Source: Streptomyces sp. NBC_01460 (GTDB lineage Bacteria > Actinomycetota > Actinomycetes > Streptomycetales > Streptomycetaceae). Taken from it: a stretch of DNA of 64,000 nt. The stretch lies in contig NZ_CP109473.1 of assembly GCF_036227405.1 (NCBI RefSeq), positions 3,286,001 through 3,350,000 on the forward strand. The letters run 5' to 3'. A program made the translations under genes and the position numbers. Below the pieces are notes generated by a model. That model had not been told where the DNA came from and did not search any database. It saw nothing but the letters and a program-made list of their open reading frames with translations. Of the stretch, positions 1-8,958 are shown piece by piece. Each line of letters begins with the position of its first letter. The stretch's first letter is position 1.

Positions 1-942
1 TGCGGCCCCTGACGATTCCGCCGGCTGGTGCGTGGTCCCGCAGGGGCGGCAGAGGCCGTCCGGGAGTGCTTCCGCAGGGCCGGGGCGGCCACAGTCGGTG
101 CACTCGACCAGGACGCTGCGGGCGGGGGTGCCGGGGAGACCGCCCTGGGCCGGTGCGGGTGCCGTGGGCAGGTGGGGCGGCATCTTGTCGGTGAGGCGGC
201 GGCGCACCAGGCCGATGGGCGATCCGATGCGCTCGGGCAGTCCGGCGGTGAGCGCAGAGGTCAGGTAGTCGGCGCTCACACCTCGCGCGAACCATGCGGC
301 GGCGAGCGGTTCCAGCGCGGCGCAGTCGGCGGCGGAGAGCGCCAGGCGGGGCTCGCTGCGGCCGAGTTCGGCGAGGGTGAGGTAGGCGGGGGAAGGGTCC
401 GCGACAGCCGAGGGGGTGCCCGCGCCCGGCTCCTCCTGCGGCGCCGGGGGCGGGTTGGGGCCGGGTCGCTCCGCAGTGCGCTGTCGGGGTACGACCGCCG
501 GTTCGGCGGAGGGTGCGGGCGCCTGTTCCGGGGATGGGGCAGCCTCACCTGCGAGCCTGGCGATCCACCACTCGTTGTCGTGGGCGGTCCGGGACCAGTA
601 GGTGAGCGTCACCCACCGGCACTGCCCTGCCCCTTCCACCCGGCAGCGCACGCGACGCAGGTGTCCGGCCACGGCGAGGGCGCGCAGCGCGGTGCCGATG
701 GCCATCTGGCCGTACAAGGGCAGGTCCTTGGCCAGCGACTTGATGTCCATGGCGGCACCGTCGGGCAGCTGGTCGACATACCCGGCGACATAGCGCTCCC
801 GCTCGGGCAGGAAGGCGAAAGCTCCCGCACCGGAGGGGCCTTGGGCCGGGACGGTCTGCTTGCCGTAGCCGGTGTGCGCCTTGCGGTACGGGCGCGAGGC
901 TGCGGGAGCGGGCGGGGCGGAGCTAGGGTGCTGGATAGCCAC
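1..942 (-). CDS. Winged-helix (MarR-like) regulator, 3' end cut by window
   Basis: The frame reads from a GTG at 942 off the left edge, giving at least 314 residues; AAGGA lies 7 nt before the GTG. The N-terminal part (about 45-135) contains YVDQLPDGAAMDIKSLAKD and ALRALAVAGHLRRVR, which read as helices of a winged-helix DNA-binding domain. A Pro/Ala-rich linker follows (about 140-180), then a helical segment, and near the visible end a zinc-ribbon-like CxxC...CxxC (CTDC ... CRPC). Streptomyces genomes carry many such proteins, usually annotated as helix-turn-helix or MarR-family regulators. No partner gene is visible, so target and ligand are unknown. The family call rests on remembered similarity of the N-terminal block. 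Confidence 0.7.
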   Translation of the reverse strand, partial: MAIQHPSSAPPAPAASRPYRKAHTGYGKQTVPAQGPSGAGAFAFLPERERYVAGYVDQLPDGAAMDIKSLAKDLPLYGQMAIGTALRALAVAGHLRRVRCRVEGAGQCRWVTLTYWSRTAHDNEWWIARLAGEAAPSPEQAPAPSAEPAVVPRQRTAERPGPNPPPAPQEEPGAGTPSAVADPSPAYLTLAELGRSEPRLALSAADCAALEPLAAAWFARGVSADYLTSALTAGLPERIGSPIGLVRRRLTDKMPPHLPTAPAPAQGGLPGTPARSVLVECTDCGRPGPAEALPDGLCRPCGTTHQPAESSGAA

Positions 943-1257
943 GAGATCGTCCTTCTTGGGTGCGCGATCTTGGGTCAGACCCCGGCCGGTGCGCCAAACA
1001 CCGTGTCGGGGTCGTCTCGTCGTGGGCACCGTAAGCAACAGCAACTCTCCGCTGCAACTTGATCACAATTAGTCATACATGCTGGCCGTGACGGGGTGGG
1101 GAGGGAGGGAAGGTTTCCCCAAAAGCCCTTACCTACCCCCCGGATGGACAACACCGCTCGAACCTCGGCCCTCGCGTCTCAGCCCTCGAATCCCGAAGCT
1201 CAAGCGTCGGCCCGCAGGCATCCCTCGACTCCCCGAACGAGTGACAGCGCCACACCC
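943..1257. other. Intergenic region upstream of the winged-helix gene
   Basis: No convincing coding frame is seen. Around 1030-1080 the sequence becomes unusually AT-rich for this genome and carries three GCAAC words close together, followed by TTGATCACAATTAGTCATAC. This is where the promoter of the leftward gene starting at 942 should lie. A definite -10/-35 pair cannot be assigned. Confidence 0.4.
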
Positions 1258-1292
1258 GGCGCTCGGGCCCCGAGACTCGGGCCCCGAGCGCC
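1258..1292 (-). terminator. Hairpin downstream of the lipoprotein gene
   Basis: An inverted repeat GGCGCTCGGG...CCCGAGCGCC lies about 30 nt past the stop of the leftward lipoprotein gene. It has no clear T-run, which is usual for Streptomyces terminators. Confidence 0.6.
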
Positions 1293-1320
1293 GAGGTCAC
1301 CATCCGACCCCGCTGGACAT

Positions 1321-1986
1321 CTACTTCGGCGTGAGATCGGGAGTCTCGGGCAGCCCCGCGTTGTCCTCGCAGCCCAGTTCCTTCGCCATGGCGAGGGAGA
1401 AGGAGTGGGCCACGGTCGCGTAGGCGTCCTTCAGTGCATCGGGGGCGCCCTCGGGATCCGTGGGCATGCCTCCGCGCTCGACGCCGATGTCGATGTGGGC
1501 CGGTTCCGAACCCGGCAGTTTCCCGCTCCGGCAGGCGAACCGGAGGTACGCGCCGTCCGTCGCGGTCAGGGCCCGCTCACCCATTTTCAGCACGGTGAAC
1601 TTCGAGGCGGGGTCGTCCGCCGGGGCGCTGCCGGACAGCTGCCAGGTGATCCGGAGCTCGTCGTCCGGCGCGTAGACACGGCAGACGTCCCCATCGCCGG
1701 TAGAGGAAGAGACGGACGCCTCACCGAGTTTCCTTGCGGCATTCGCGACGGTGCCTTCCATCCCCGACCCCTCGAACCGCGACACCCCCGTGATCACCTT
1801 CAGCGACTTCGCCGCGTCGGCGGAGACCGCATCGCCGCCGCAGAGCTCTGTCCCTGCGACGGCCACATCGGGCCCCTTCGCGGCTTCGTCGTCCGCTCCC
1901 CCGCAGCCGGTGGTTCCGAGAACCAGGAGGCTCACCATGGCCGCGCCGAGGAATGCCCCGCGCACGGCCCTATGACTGATCGCCAT
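1321..1986 (-). CDS. Secreted lipoprotein of unknown function
   Basis: From the ATG at 1986 (AAGG 6 nt upstream) the protein has 221 residues. It begins with a basic stretch and a hydrophobic segment ending in VLGTTGC-GG, a lipobox, so it should be lipid-anchored outside the membrane. An in-frame ATG two codons upstream sits directly on the Shine-Dalgarno sequence, so 1986 is preferred. The mature part has four cysteines (TELCGG, DVCRVY, FACRSG, LGCED) that could form disulfides, and no motif I can name. It is the last gene of a three-gene leftward operon, 35 nt after the large WXG-like protein, suggesting a role in surface delivery or protection of that product. Function unknown. Confidence 0.75.
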   Translation of the reverse strand: MAISHRAVRGAFLGAAMVSLLVLGTTGCGGADDEAAKGPDVAVAGTELCGGDAVSADAAKSLKVITGVSRFEGSGMEGTVANAARKLGEASVSSSTGDGDVCRVYAPDDELRITWQLSGSAPADDPASKFTVLKMGERALTATDGAYLRFACRSGKLPGSEPAHIDIGVERGGMPTDPEGAPDALKDAYATVAHSFSLAMAKELGCEDNAGLPETPDLTPK

Positions 1987-2021
1987 CTTCATCCTTCTGT
2001 GTCCTCGGCCGACCACCGGCC

Positions 2022-4370
2022 TCAGCCGGTCTCCGGGTCGTTGCCCTGCTGGTCCTCGCGGTCATTACCGGTTGCGTATCCGATCCTCATGGATTCCTTC
2101 AGGTCCTGCCCGAAGGCGCTGTCGGAGGTCACGCCGTTCTGCCGCATGAACTCATCCATCGGCGACTCGGCCAGGCTCTCGCCGGAGGAATAGACCTTGG
2201 TCCTCTCGTCCCGGGTGAGCTCGTCCACCTTCTCCTTGTGCTCGTCCACCGAGTTGTCGGAGATGTCGCCGACCATCTGACCGATGCCCTGCTCCAGAGC
2301 ACCACTGGCAGTGTCGGTCGCCAGCGGAATGAGGATCGCCGCCGTACCCACGGCCGCGGTCGCGGGTAGGAAGGCCACACCCGCCGCCACGCCCGCTGCG
2401 GCCCCGAACTCGATCCAACCCGAGCGCTTCTCGACAGCCTTCTCGTAGTCCTCGTGGGTCTTGAGGTTCGTCGCCGCCACCTGGTCCGCCCGGGACTGGT
2501 CGAGCATGCCCTGCACCTCGGAACCCGTGTGTACGGCCGCCCGGGCGGCGCCCTGGTCGATCTTTCCGTCCGCGCCCACCTGCCCTTCCAGCACGCTGCG
2601 GGTGTACACCTGCTCTGCGGCCGAGACCGTCGCGTAGGCGTCCGGGTGCTGGCCAAGTGTGCTGAGGAAGCCTCGGACGACGCCGCGGCCGTTGCGGTCA
2701 TCGGTGTCCGAGAAGTCGAGGTGCCCTTCTGCATTCTTGCCCGGCGCGAACGGGCTGTTCGGATCGTTCCTGTCCAGCGCCCAGTTGATGTCATCGATGT
2801 AGCCGGCGCCCATGGTCCCGACGCTGTCCGCCATTGCCTCGTGCTCCTTGAGCAAGCCGGCGTCCGCCCCGTACTTCTCCATGACCTGCTGCATGACCGC
2901 CGCGTTGTCGGCGTCCCGCACCACACTGGCGTCCGGGTGCCCGGCCGGGTAGCCGAGGGTGGCCGACTCCAGCGCGTGCCCCAGCGCGTCGGGCATCTGG
3001 TTGAGGGAGTTCTTGAGCTCTTCCTCGTCGAGCGAGTTGACGTCCGGGAAGGACTCCCACTTCTCGTTGCCGAAGAAGTCGAGGTAGTTCTTGATCGGCT
3101 CGTCGCCGTTCTTGCCGAGATCGGCCGTTGCGCCCCGGTTGACCGTGCCGTCCTCGTTGTACGCGGTCGGCGGGTCATTGAAGAAGTGCTTGGCCGCGTC
3201 CGGGCTGTTGCCGAGCGCCTCCAGCATGGCGGTCGCCGGGTCGTAACCCGCGCCGTTGACGCCGGACGGGTTGAACGGGTTCTTGAACGGACTGTTCACC
3301 ACCTTGTTGTCGGCGAACATGTACGGGTCCTTCTGGTGCAGCTGCGCCACATGCTCGGCGATCGGGTTGAGGAACGCCTTGTCGTAGTTCCCGTACCGCA
3401 TGATGCCGCCGAGCAGCTGGTACCCGTACGGCCCGTTGGAGTCGTACTTGGCCAGCGGGACGCGCTCCGTGCCCATCTTGCGGAGCTCGGGGCCCCACTC
3501 GTCGGAGAACGCCTTGTCGTGGGAGGCTGTGGCCAGATTGAGGCCCAGGTTCTTCTGCAGTTCCTGGACGTCCTTGAGCCGCTCCTTGTCGAGCTTCCCG
3601 TACTCGTACGTGTCCGTGGAGAGCTGACCGAAGAATGCCAGGGACTTCTCCGGGCCGAGCTTCTCGTAGAAGTTCTTCGAGAACTCCACCGACTTGCTGT
3701 TGTCCGCGAGCAGTTCGTTGAGCTGCTGGAGTTCGGTGTGGGTGATGTCGCGGCCCTTGGAAGCCAGCGCTGCGGCCCGGGCGGCCTCCTCCTGGTCCAT
3801 CTTCGTGTACTTCGGGGCGCTGAAGTCCTTGCGGTCGGTGACGTTGGCTTCGAGGGAGTTCTTGAAGGACACGTCGGTGTCGTTGCAGTTGTCGACGATC
3901 AGGTCGATCTTCTTCTGCCAGGAGGCGATGTTCGCCTTCTGCTGGCGCACGAGCTCGGGATAGTCGGGGTCGTGCGCCTTCTGCTGGGGAGGCATGTCCT
4001 CGACCGGGTGGCGCGCGGTGACCTTGCCGTTGCCGTCCACCTTGATCCCGGCCGCCGGACCTTCGTGGTCCCGGATGTCGACCAGGTCGTCCTTGGCCTT
4101 CTTGATGGCGGTGTGACCCTCTTCGAGGATCTGCTGCACGCCCTTGGCCTCGGCTGCGGCATCCGAGACCTCCTTGGCCGTCTTGCTGACGAATGCCTTG
4201 GTGACCCCGGCGTTGAGGCCCTCCCACTCCGCCTTGTCCGCCTTGCCCTTCATCCCGTCGGTGGCCTCGGTGGCGAGCTTCTGCAGGTCGCTCGCCATCT
4301 TCGACCAGTCGTCGGCCGCGGCTTTCAGCTTGCCCACGGGGGCGTCGACTATGTCCTCGTACTTCAGCAT
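2022..4370 (-). CDS. Large WXG100-like secreted-type protein
   Basis: This 782-residue protein has an N-terminal helical region (about 1-110) rich in Ala/Lys/Asp with a WxG-like turn (EWEGL near residue 50) and long amphipathic helices, as in WXG100/LXG-type proteins exported by type VII-like systems. A long central region rich in Asn/Asp/Gly follows (about 150-640). A hydrophobic stretch near 650-685 (AAAGVAAGVAFLPATAAVG...) could span a membrane, before a polar acidic tail. There is no Sec signal peptide. It resembles the long actinomycete family labelled DUF6571 in databases, but I cannot verify that. The upstream small gene ends 19 nt before this ATG, so the two are probably translated together. 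I see no toxin catalytic motif. Export by a type VII-like route is inference. Confidence 0.65.
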   Translation of the reverse strand: MLKYEDIVDAPVGKLKAAADDWSKMASDLQKLATEATDGMKGKADKAEWEGLNAGVTKAFVSKTAKEVSDAAAEAKGVQQILEEGHTAIKKAKDDLVDIRDHEGPAAGIKVDGNGKVTARHPVEDMPPQQKAHDPDYPELVRQQKANIASWQKKIDLIVDNCNDTDVSFKNSLEANVTDRKDFSAPKYTKMDQEEAARAAALASKGRDITHTELQQLNELLADNSKSVEFSKNFYEKLGPEKSLAFFGQLSTDTYEYGKLDKERLKDVQELQKNLGLNLATASHDKAFSDEWGPELRKMGTERVPLAKYDSNGPYGYQLLGGIMRYGNYDKAFLNPIAEHVAQLHQKDPYMFADNKVVNSPFKNPFNPSGVNGAGYDPATAMLEALGNSPDAAKHFFNDPPTAYNEDGTVNRGATADLGKNGDEPIKNYLDFFGNEKWESFPDVNSLDEEELKNSLNQMPDALGHALESATLGYPAGHPDASVVRDADNAAVMQQVMEKYGADAGLLKEHEAMADSVGTMGAGYIDDINWALDRNDPNSPFAPGKNAEGHLDFSDTDDRNGRGVVRGFLSTLGQHPDAYATVSAAEQVYTRSVLEGQVGADGKIDQGAARAAVHTGSEVQGMLDQSRADQVAATNLKTHEDYEKAVEKRSGWIEFGAAAGVAAGVAFLPATAAVGTAAILIPLATDTASGALEQGIGQMVGDISDNSVDEHKEKVDELTRDERTKVYSSGESLAESPMDEFMRQNGVTSDSAFGQDLKESMRIGYATGNDREDQQGNDPETG

Positions 4371-4389
4371 GCGCGTAGTCCCCCGACCG

Positions 4390-4818
4390 CTAGTTCATGT
4401 ATTCCGTGAGCTTGGAGATCGGCGCCAGATCTCCCACAACCTTCACATCGTCCTTCGCGTGCTGGGCCTTGGTGTAGTCGAGGTGATTCGATATGTGTGC
4501 AAGGGAATCCAGCAGGGTCTTCAGGTGCGTGTTCCAGCGGTCATGCACCTTGAGCACTGCCGAACCACTCGCGAAATTGCCGTTGGTGAGCGCGATCGCC
4601 GCGTCGAAGGTGGCAGGCCGGGCGTGATCGCCCTCCCGCGACACCTTCACCCGCAGGTCATAGGCGTCATTTCCGATAGCGCCGAGGTCGTCCCGATTGA
4701 CCACCAGATCGCCGCTACCGCCGCCATTACCGCCCTCGGCCGGAACGTGGTTGATCTGCATGGCGGTCCGCTGGGCCGCCGACGCACGCAGTTCCGCCCA
4801 TTCTTCCTCGAACGACAC
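4390..4818 (-). CDS. Small WXG-like partner protein
   Basis: The product has 142 residues and starts MSFEEEWAELRASAAQ. It carries a short Gly-rich segment (GGNGGGSGD) and ends in a helical C-terminus. Size, helical content and lack of a signal peptide resemble WXG100/ESAT-6-like small partners, but the WXG turn itself is not clear. It is the first gene of the leftward trio, 19 nt before the large 782-residue protein. In related Streptomyces operons such a small protein often precedes a large LXG/WXG-type protein, so it may be a chaperone or co-secreted partner. The function is not known. Confidence 0.65.
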   Translation of the reverse strand: MSFEEEWAELRASAAQRTAMQINHVPAEGGNGGGSGDLVVNRDDLGAIGNDAYDLRVKVSREGDHARPATFDAAIALTNGNFASGSAVLKVHDRWNTHLKTLLDSLAHISNHLDYTKAQHAKDDVKVVGDLAPISKLTEYMN

Positions 4819-4961
4819 GAATTTCCCCTCGTCCCACGTATTGCAGACCGCTTTGTCCGAGACATGCGGCCACCGACCTCATCACCGTATCGGTTCCCGC
4901 CGCACGACAGCCTTTCGACCGACAGCCGTTCGATCGCGGGTGGAGAACGACAGGCGTCGGG

Positions 4962-7295
4962 TCAGGACTTGGGCGTCGCCACCGCCGCCTGCGGGCGGAT
5001 CGGGAGGCGGTTGACCGGGCGGCCCGTCGCGGCGCGGACGGCCGAGGCCACCGCGGCGGGGGATGTGACCACCGGCACCGCCGAGGCGGGCTTGGCGCCG
5101 AAGGGGGCGACCACGTCGCGTTCCTCGATCAGCTTCACGATGCGGATGTCCGGCGCGTCCAGCGACGTCGGCAGCGCGTACCCGGTGAGGTCCGGGTGGC
5201 GGATCAGACCCCGGGCGGTGCGCAGGTTCTCCGTGAGGGCCGCGCCGATGCCCTGGGTGACGCCCGCCTCGATACGGGTCGCCAGCTGGGACGGGTTGAG
5301 GATCCGGCCGACGTCCTGGGCGACGGCCATCTCGACCACCCGGATCGAGCCGAGCTCGATGTCGACGTCGACCACGGCGCGGACGGCGCAGAAGGCCAGG
5401 CCCACGAACGCGTCGCCCTGCCCGGAGTCGTCCAGGGGTTCCGTGGGGTGCGGGCGGCACTGGGCGGTGGCCCAGAGCTCCTTGCCGTCCATCGCCTCCA
5501 TGACCGTCGTGGACAACACACCGTCGTACGAGGTGATCTTGCCGTCGGCGATCTGGAGGAGCTCCGTGGACATGCCGAACTTGTGGGCCAGCGGCTGGAG
5601 GAGCTGGGTGCGGACCATCTTGGCGGCGCGTTCGATCGCACCGCCCGAGACCCAGGTGTGCCGGCCGTGCGTCGCCGGGCCCGCGGGGGGCTGGTCGGTG
5701 TCCACCGCCGCCACGTGGACCTCTTCGACGCCCAGGGTCTCCTGGACGATCTGGCGGGCGAGCGTGGTGAAGCCCTGTCCGGTCTCGACGGCCGCGCAGA
5801 TGACGGTGGCCACGCCGTCGTGGACCCGGACCGTGGCCGTGGAGACCTCGTCGGCGCCCTCGGCGCCGAGCATGTGGACCATGCCGAGGGCGTAGCCGAC
5901 GCCCCTGCGCACGGCGCCGGGCTCGCCGGCCCCCTCCGGGCCGCCGGGGAGCAGCCAGTCGTCCTCGGGCGCGTCCTTGGGGAGCGCGGGCAGCGGGAAG
6001 TCCCGCAGCTCGCCGAGGAGTTCGGCGACGGGTGCGGGGCAGGTCACGGTCTGGCTGGTGGGCAGGATGTCACCCGTGGACAGGGCGTTGCGCAGCCGGA
6101 GTTCGACCGGGTCGACGCCCAGCTTCGCCGCCAGCTTGTCCATCTGGCCCTCGTACGCGGCGCACACCTGCATCGCGCCCTCACCGCGCACATGGCCGGA
6201 GGGCGGGTTGTTCGTACGGACCGCCCAGCCCTCGATGAAGGCGTGCGGGACGACGTACGGGCCACAGGCGAAGGCCACGGCGGCGGCCAGGGACTCGGAC
6301 GAGGAGTCGGCGTACGCGCCCGCGTCGAGCAGGATCTGGGCCTCGACCTTGACCAGCCTGCCCTCGGCGTCCGCGTGGTGGCGGTAGCGCAGCAGGGTGG
6401 GGTGGCGGTGGGCGTGCCCGAGGAACGACTCCTCGCGGGTGGCGGCCAGCTTGACCGGGCAGCCGGTGCGCAGGGCGAGCAGGCCGAGCGGGATCTGGAA
6501 GCCGGGGTCCTCGCGGTCGCCGGTCGCTCCGGGGACACCGGTCACGACGACCTTGACGTGCTCGGGGTCCAGGCCGAAGCAGGCGGCGGCCAGATCGCGG
6601 TCGGTGTGCGGGTCGGTGGACGCCGTGTAGAGCTCGACGCCCCCGTCGGGACGGGGCACGGCGAGGCCTGCCTCCGCGCCGATCGGGGCGGGGTCCTGAC
6701 GGCCGATGCGGTAGAGGCCCTCGACGATGACCTCGCCCACGGTGTCCGGGTCGCCGTAGCGCAGCGGGATGTGGCGGATGAGGTTGCCGTCGGGGTGGAG
6801 GGGCTCGGCGGCGAAGGCCTTCTCGGGGTCGGTGACCGGTTCGAGGACCTCGTACTCGACGGCGATCGCCGCGGCGGCCAGCCGGGCGGTGTCGGGGTGG
6901 TCGGCGGCGACGGCGGCGATGGCCTCGCCGTGGTGGCGCACGAGGTCGGAGGCGAACACGGGACGGTCGACGATCCGGCGGCCGTACGACCCGTCCCCCG
7001 GGATGTCCTCGTGCGTGACGACCGCGCGCACACCGGGCATGGCGGCGGCGGCCGTCGTGTCGATCGACAGGATGCGCGCGTGCGGGTGCGGCGAGCGCAG
7101 CAACGCGGCCCACAGCAGCCCCTCGGCCCAGAGGTCGGCCGCGTACGGGAAGGTGCCCTCGGTCTTGGCGCGGGCGTCGGCGGGCGGCAGCGAGGTGCCG
7201 AGTCCGAGCGCGGGCGGCTCCTGGTCCGGGGCGGGGCCCTCGGGTGGCGGGGCCGTGTGCGTGGTGCTGGTCGCGGTGGCTGCGTCGCTGGTCAC
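4962..7295 (-). CDS. Xanthine dehydrogenase family, molybdopterin-binding large subunit
   Basis: I place the start at GTG 7295 because AAGGAGG lies 5 nt upstream; an open frame continues further but is not protein-like. The 777-residue product has the aldehyde oxidase/xanthine dehydrogenase a/b hammerhead fold (about 35-150: LLRSPHPHARI, GVRAVVTHEDIPG) and then the molybdopterin-binding region (GHVRGEGAMQV, ETGQGFTTLARQIV, THGRHTWVSGGA). It is the catalytic subunit of a molybdenum hydroxylase working with the Fe-S and FAD subunits encoded just upstream. Near the C-terminus GAK (733-735) is followed by PASAVP, where most family members have GVGEP with the catalytic glutamate. The substrate is therefore uncertain, and the CoxL signature of CO dehydrogenase was not seen. 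Confidence 0.9.
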   Translation of the reverse strand: MTSDAATATSTTHTAPPPEGPAPDQEPPALGLGTSLPPADARAKTEGTFPYAADLWAEGLLWAALLRSPHPHARILSIDTTAAAAMPGVRAVVTHEDIPGDGSYGRRIVDRPVFASDLVRHHGEAIAAVAADHPDTARLAAAAIAVEYEVLEPVTDPEKAFAAEPLHPDGNLIRHIPLRYGDPDTVGEVIVEGLYRIGRQDPAPIGAEAGLAVPRPDGGVELYTASTDPHTDRDLAAACFGLDPEHVKVVVTGVPGATGDREDPGFQIPLGLLALRTGCPVKLAATREESFLGHAHRHPTLLRYRHHADAEGRLVKVEAQILLDAGAYADSSSESLAAAVAFACGPYVVPHAFIEGWAVRTNNPPSGHVRGEGAMQVCAAYEGQMDKLAAKLGVDPVELRLRNALSTGDILPTSQTVTCPAPVAELLGELRDFPLPALPKDAPEDDWLLPGGPEGAGEPGAVRRGVGYALGMVHMLGAEGADEVSTATVRVHDGVATVICAAVETGQGFTTLARQIVQETLGVEEVHVAAVDTDQPPAGPATHGRHTWVSGGAIERAAKMVRTQLLQPLAHKFGMSTELLQIADGKITSYDGVLSTTVMEAMDGKELWATAQCRPHPTEPLDDSGQGDAFVGLAFCAVRAVVDVDIELGSIRVVEMAVAQDVGRILNPSQLATRIEAGVTQGIGAALTENLRTARGLIRHPDLTGYALPTSLDAPDIRIVKLIEERDVVAPFGAKPASAVPVVTSPAAVASAVRAATGRPVNRLPIRPQAAVATPKS

Positions 7296-7371
7296 GCCGC
7301 CTCCTTGTCGTTCGCTCCGCCGCGGCGGCTGGTGGTGGGGGTGACCGGTGGTGCGGGGGACGGCGCGGTGT

Positions 7372-8958
7372 TCACCGGACGTCTCCCTCGTGTGCCTGGA
7401 CGCCGCCCGCGCCGGGGGCGGCCTGGTGCGGGATGCGCGGTTCGGTGTCGTCCGGGGCGGCGGCCGCGGCCTCGGCGGTGGCCTCCCGGCCGGCGACGAC
7501 GTCGCGTACGGCGTCGAGCACACCCCGGTAGCCGGAGCACCGGCAGAGGTTGCCGCACAGGGCCTGCCGGGTCTCCAGCTCGCTGGGGGCGTGGTTGCCC
7601 TCCAGGAGGTCGTGCACGGTCATGGCCATCCCGGGGATGCAGAAACCGCACTGGACGGCCCCGCACTCGGCCAGGGCCCGCTGCACGTCGGAGGGTTCGC
7701 CGTCGACCGCGAGACCCTCGACGGTGCGGACCTCGCTGCCCGCCGTCGTGGCCGCGGGGACCAGGCAGGAGGCCACGAGGCGTCCGTCGACCTGGACGTT
7801 GCAGGCACCGCACTCGCCCTGGGAGCAGCCGTCCTTGGCGCCGGCGAGGCCGAGGCGCTCCCGGAGCACGTACAGGAGTGACTCGCCGATCCACGCGTCG
7901 CTCACCGGGCGGTCCACGCCGTTCACATGGAGGAGGTAGGACGCGGAGGGGTGTTCGCTGGGACCGACCGGGGCGGCCGGCTCCTCCGGGAGGGCGGGGG
8001 CGTGCCCGGCGTCGGCCGCGGGCGCGCCCTCGTCGGCTCCGGGAAGCTCGGCCTCGGGTGCGGGTGCCTCGGGTGCGAGGGCCTCGGGTGCGGATGCCTC
8101 CGGTGCGGGTGCCTCGGGTGCGAGCGCCTCCGGTGCGAAAGCCTCGGGTGCGGGGCCTTCGCCCGGGACCTCCGGAGCGTCCACAGCCCCGTGGGGCGCG
8201 TCGGCGGCCTCCGGGGCGGCCTCGGGTGTCTCCGAGGCCTCATCGGGCTCCGAGGGCCCTGCGGAGGCCGCTTCCGGGGCTTCCTCGGGAGCTTCCTCCG
8301 GGGCCTCCGGGGCGGTCGCGGGCGCGTGCTCGTGGTGCTGGGGTTCCTGCGTGGCCCAGGGAGCGGGCGCTCCGCCCGGCAGCGTGGCCGGGCGCGTGTC
8401 CGGGTACCACTGGGAGGCCATCGCCGAGGCCGCGAACTCGCCGGACTCGTCCGGGAGGTCGCCGTCCGCCACCGGGATCGTCCACTGGCCGGTGTGTCCG
8501 GCGGGCTCGGGGACCGGCTCGGGCTCGGGCTCGGCGGGGGTGAAGTTCCACTGGGCCGTCGTGGACGACGTCTGCGCGTACTGCGACGAGTCCGGGTACG
8601 GCTGCTGGTACGGATCCTGCTGCTGGTTCGGGTCGGGCCAGTGCACCGCCTCCGGTGCGGCCTCCCCGCTCGCGGGGTCGGCCGCCGGCTCCTGCTGCCC
8701 CGGCGTCCGCACGACCCAGCTGCCCGTCGCCGCGGGGTCGAGCCCCGCGGCCGGGGTCAGCGGAAGGATCATCGGCGGCACGTAGCTGTGGCCGGGAGCG
8801 GCCAGCGGGTCGTTCTCCAGGGCGGCCAGGTCCTCCGGCGACAGGTGGACGAAGGCGGTCGCCTCGGCGTCGTACTCACCGCCCTGCGGGGTCGGCTGCC
8901 AGCCGGCGTACGGGTCGGGCTGCCCGTGCCGCTGCTCGGGGTTCTCTTCATTGCTCAC
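7372..8958 (-). CDS. 2Fe-2S subunit of molybdenum hydroxylase with long disordered N-terminus
   Basis: The C-terminal 160-170 residues are a normal molybdenum-hydroxylase small subunit. They comprise a plant-type ferredoxin domain (CSQGECGAC...SC) and a [2Fe-2S]-binding helical domain (CGFC...CGNLCRC), passing electrons from the molybdopterin site to FAD. The first ~340 residues are low-complexity: Gln/Pro/Glu/Ala-rich with many EAPAPEA-type repeats (about 260-320). Free-standing small subunits are usually near 160 residues, so this 528-residue protein is a large extension. The GTG start overlaps the stop of the FAD subunit by 4 nt (GTGA), which fixes the start and implies coupled translation. 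Confidence 0.9.
   Translation of the reverse strand: MSNEENPEQRHGQPDPYAGWQPTPQGGEYDAEATAFVHLSPEDLAALENDPLAAPGHSYVPPMILPLTPAAGLDPAATGSWVVRTPGQQEPAADPASGEAAPEAVHWPDPNQQQDPYQQPYPDSSQYAQTSSTTAQWNFTPAEPEPEPVPEPAGHTGQWTIPVADGDLPDESGEFAASAMASQWYPDTRPATLPGGAPAPWATQEPQHHEHAPATAPEAPEEAPEEAPEAASAGPSEPDEASETPEAAPEAADAPHGAVDAPEVPGEGPAPEAFAPEALAPEAPAPEASAPEALAPEAPAPEAELPGADEGAPAADAGHAPALPEEPAAPVGPSEHPSASYLLHVNGVDRPVSDAWIGESLLYVLRERLGLAGAKDGCSQGECGACNVQVDGRLVASCLVPAATTAGSEVRTVEGLAVDGEPSDVQRALAECGAVQCGFCIPGMAMTVHDLLEGNHAPSELETRQALCGNLCRCSGYRGVLDAVRDVVAGREATAEAAAAAPDDTEPRIPHQAAPGAGGVQAHEGDVR

Noticed and set aside
2454..4409. Long open frame on the plus strand opposite the WXG-like protein gene
   Set aside because: It is rich in Val/Leu/Arg of the antisense kind produced by high-GC third codon positions, has no family motif, and the minus strand protein is clearly organised.
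4962..7295. Carbon monoxide dehydrogenase large subunit
   Set aside because: The AYxCSFR-type signature of CoxL is not present, and the fused Fe-S subunit does not fit the usual cox order.
5196..8543. Very long plus-strand open frame opposite the molybdenum hydroxylase genes
   Set aside because: It shows no domain, is Gly/Arg/Val-rich, and the minus strand encodes three well-matched subunits.
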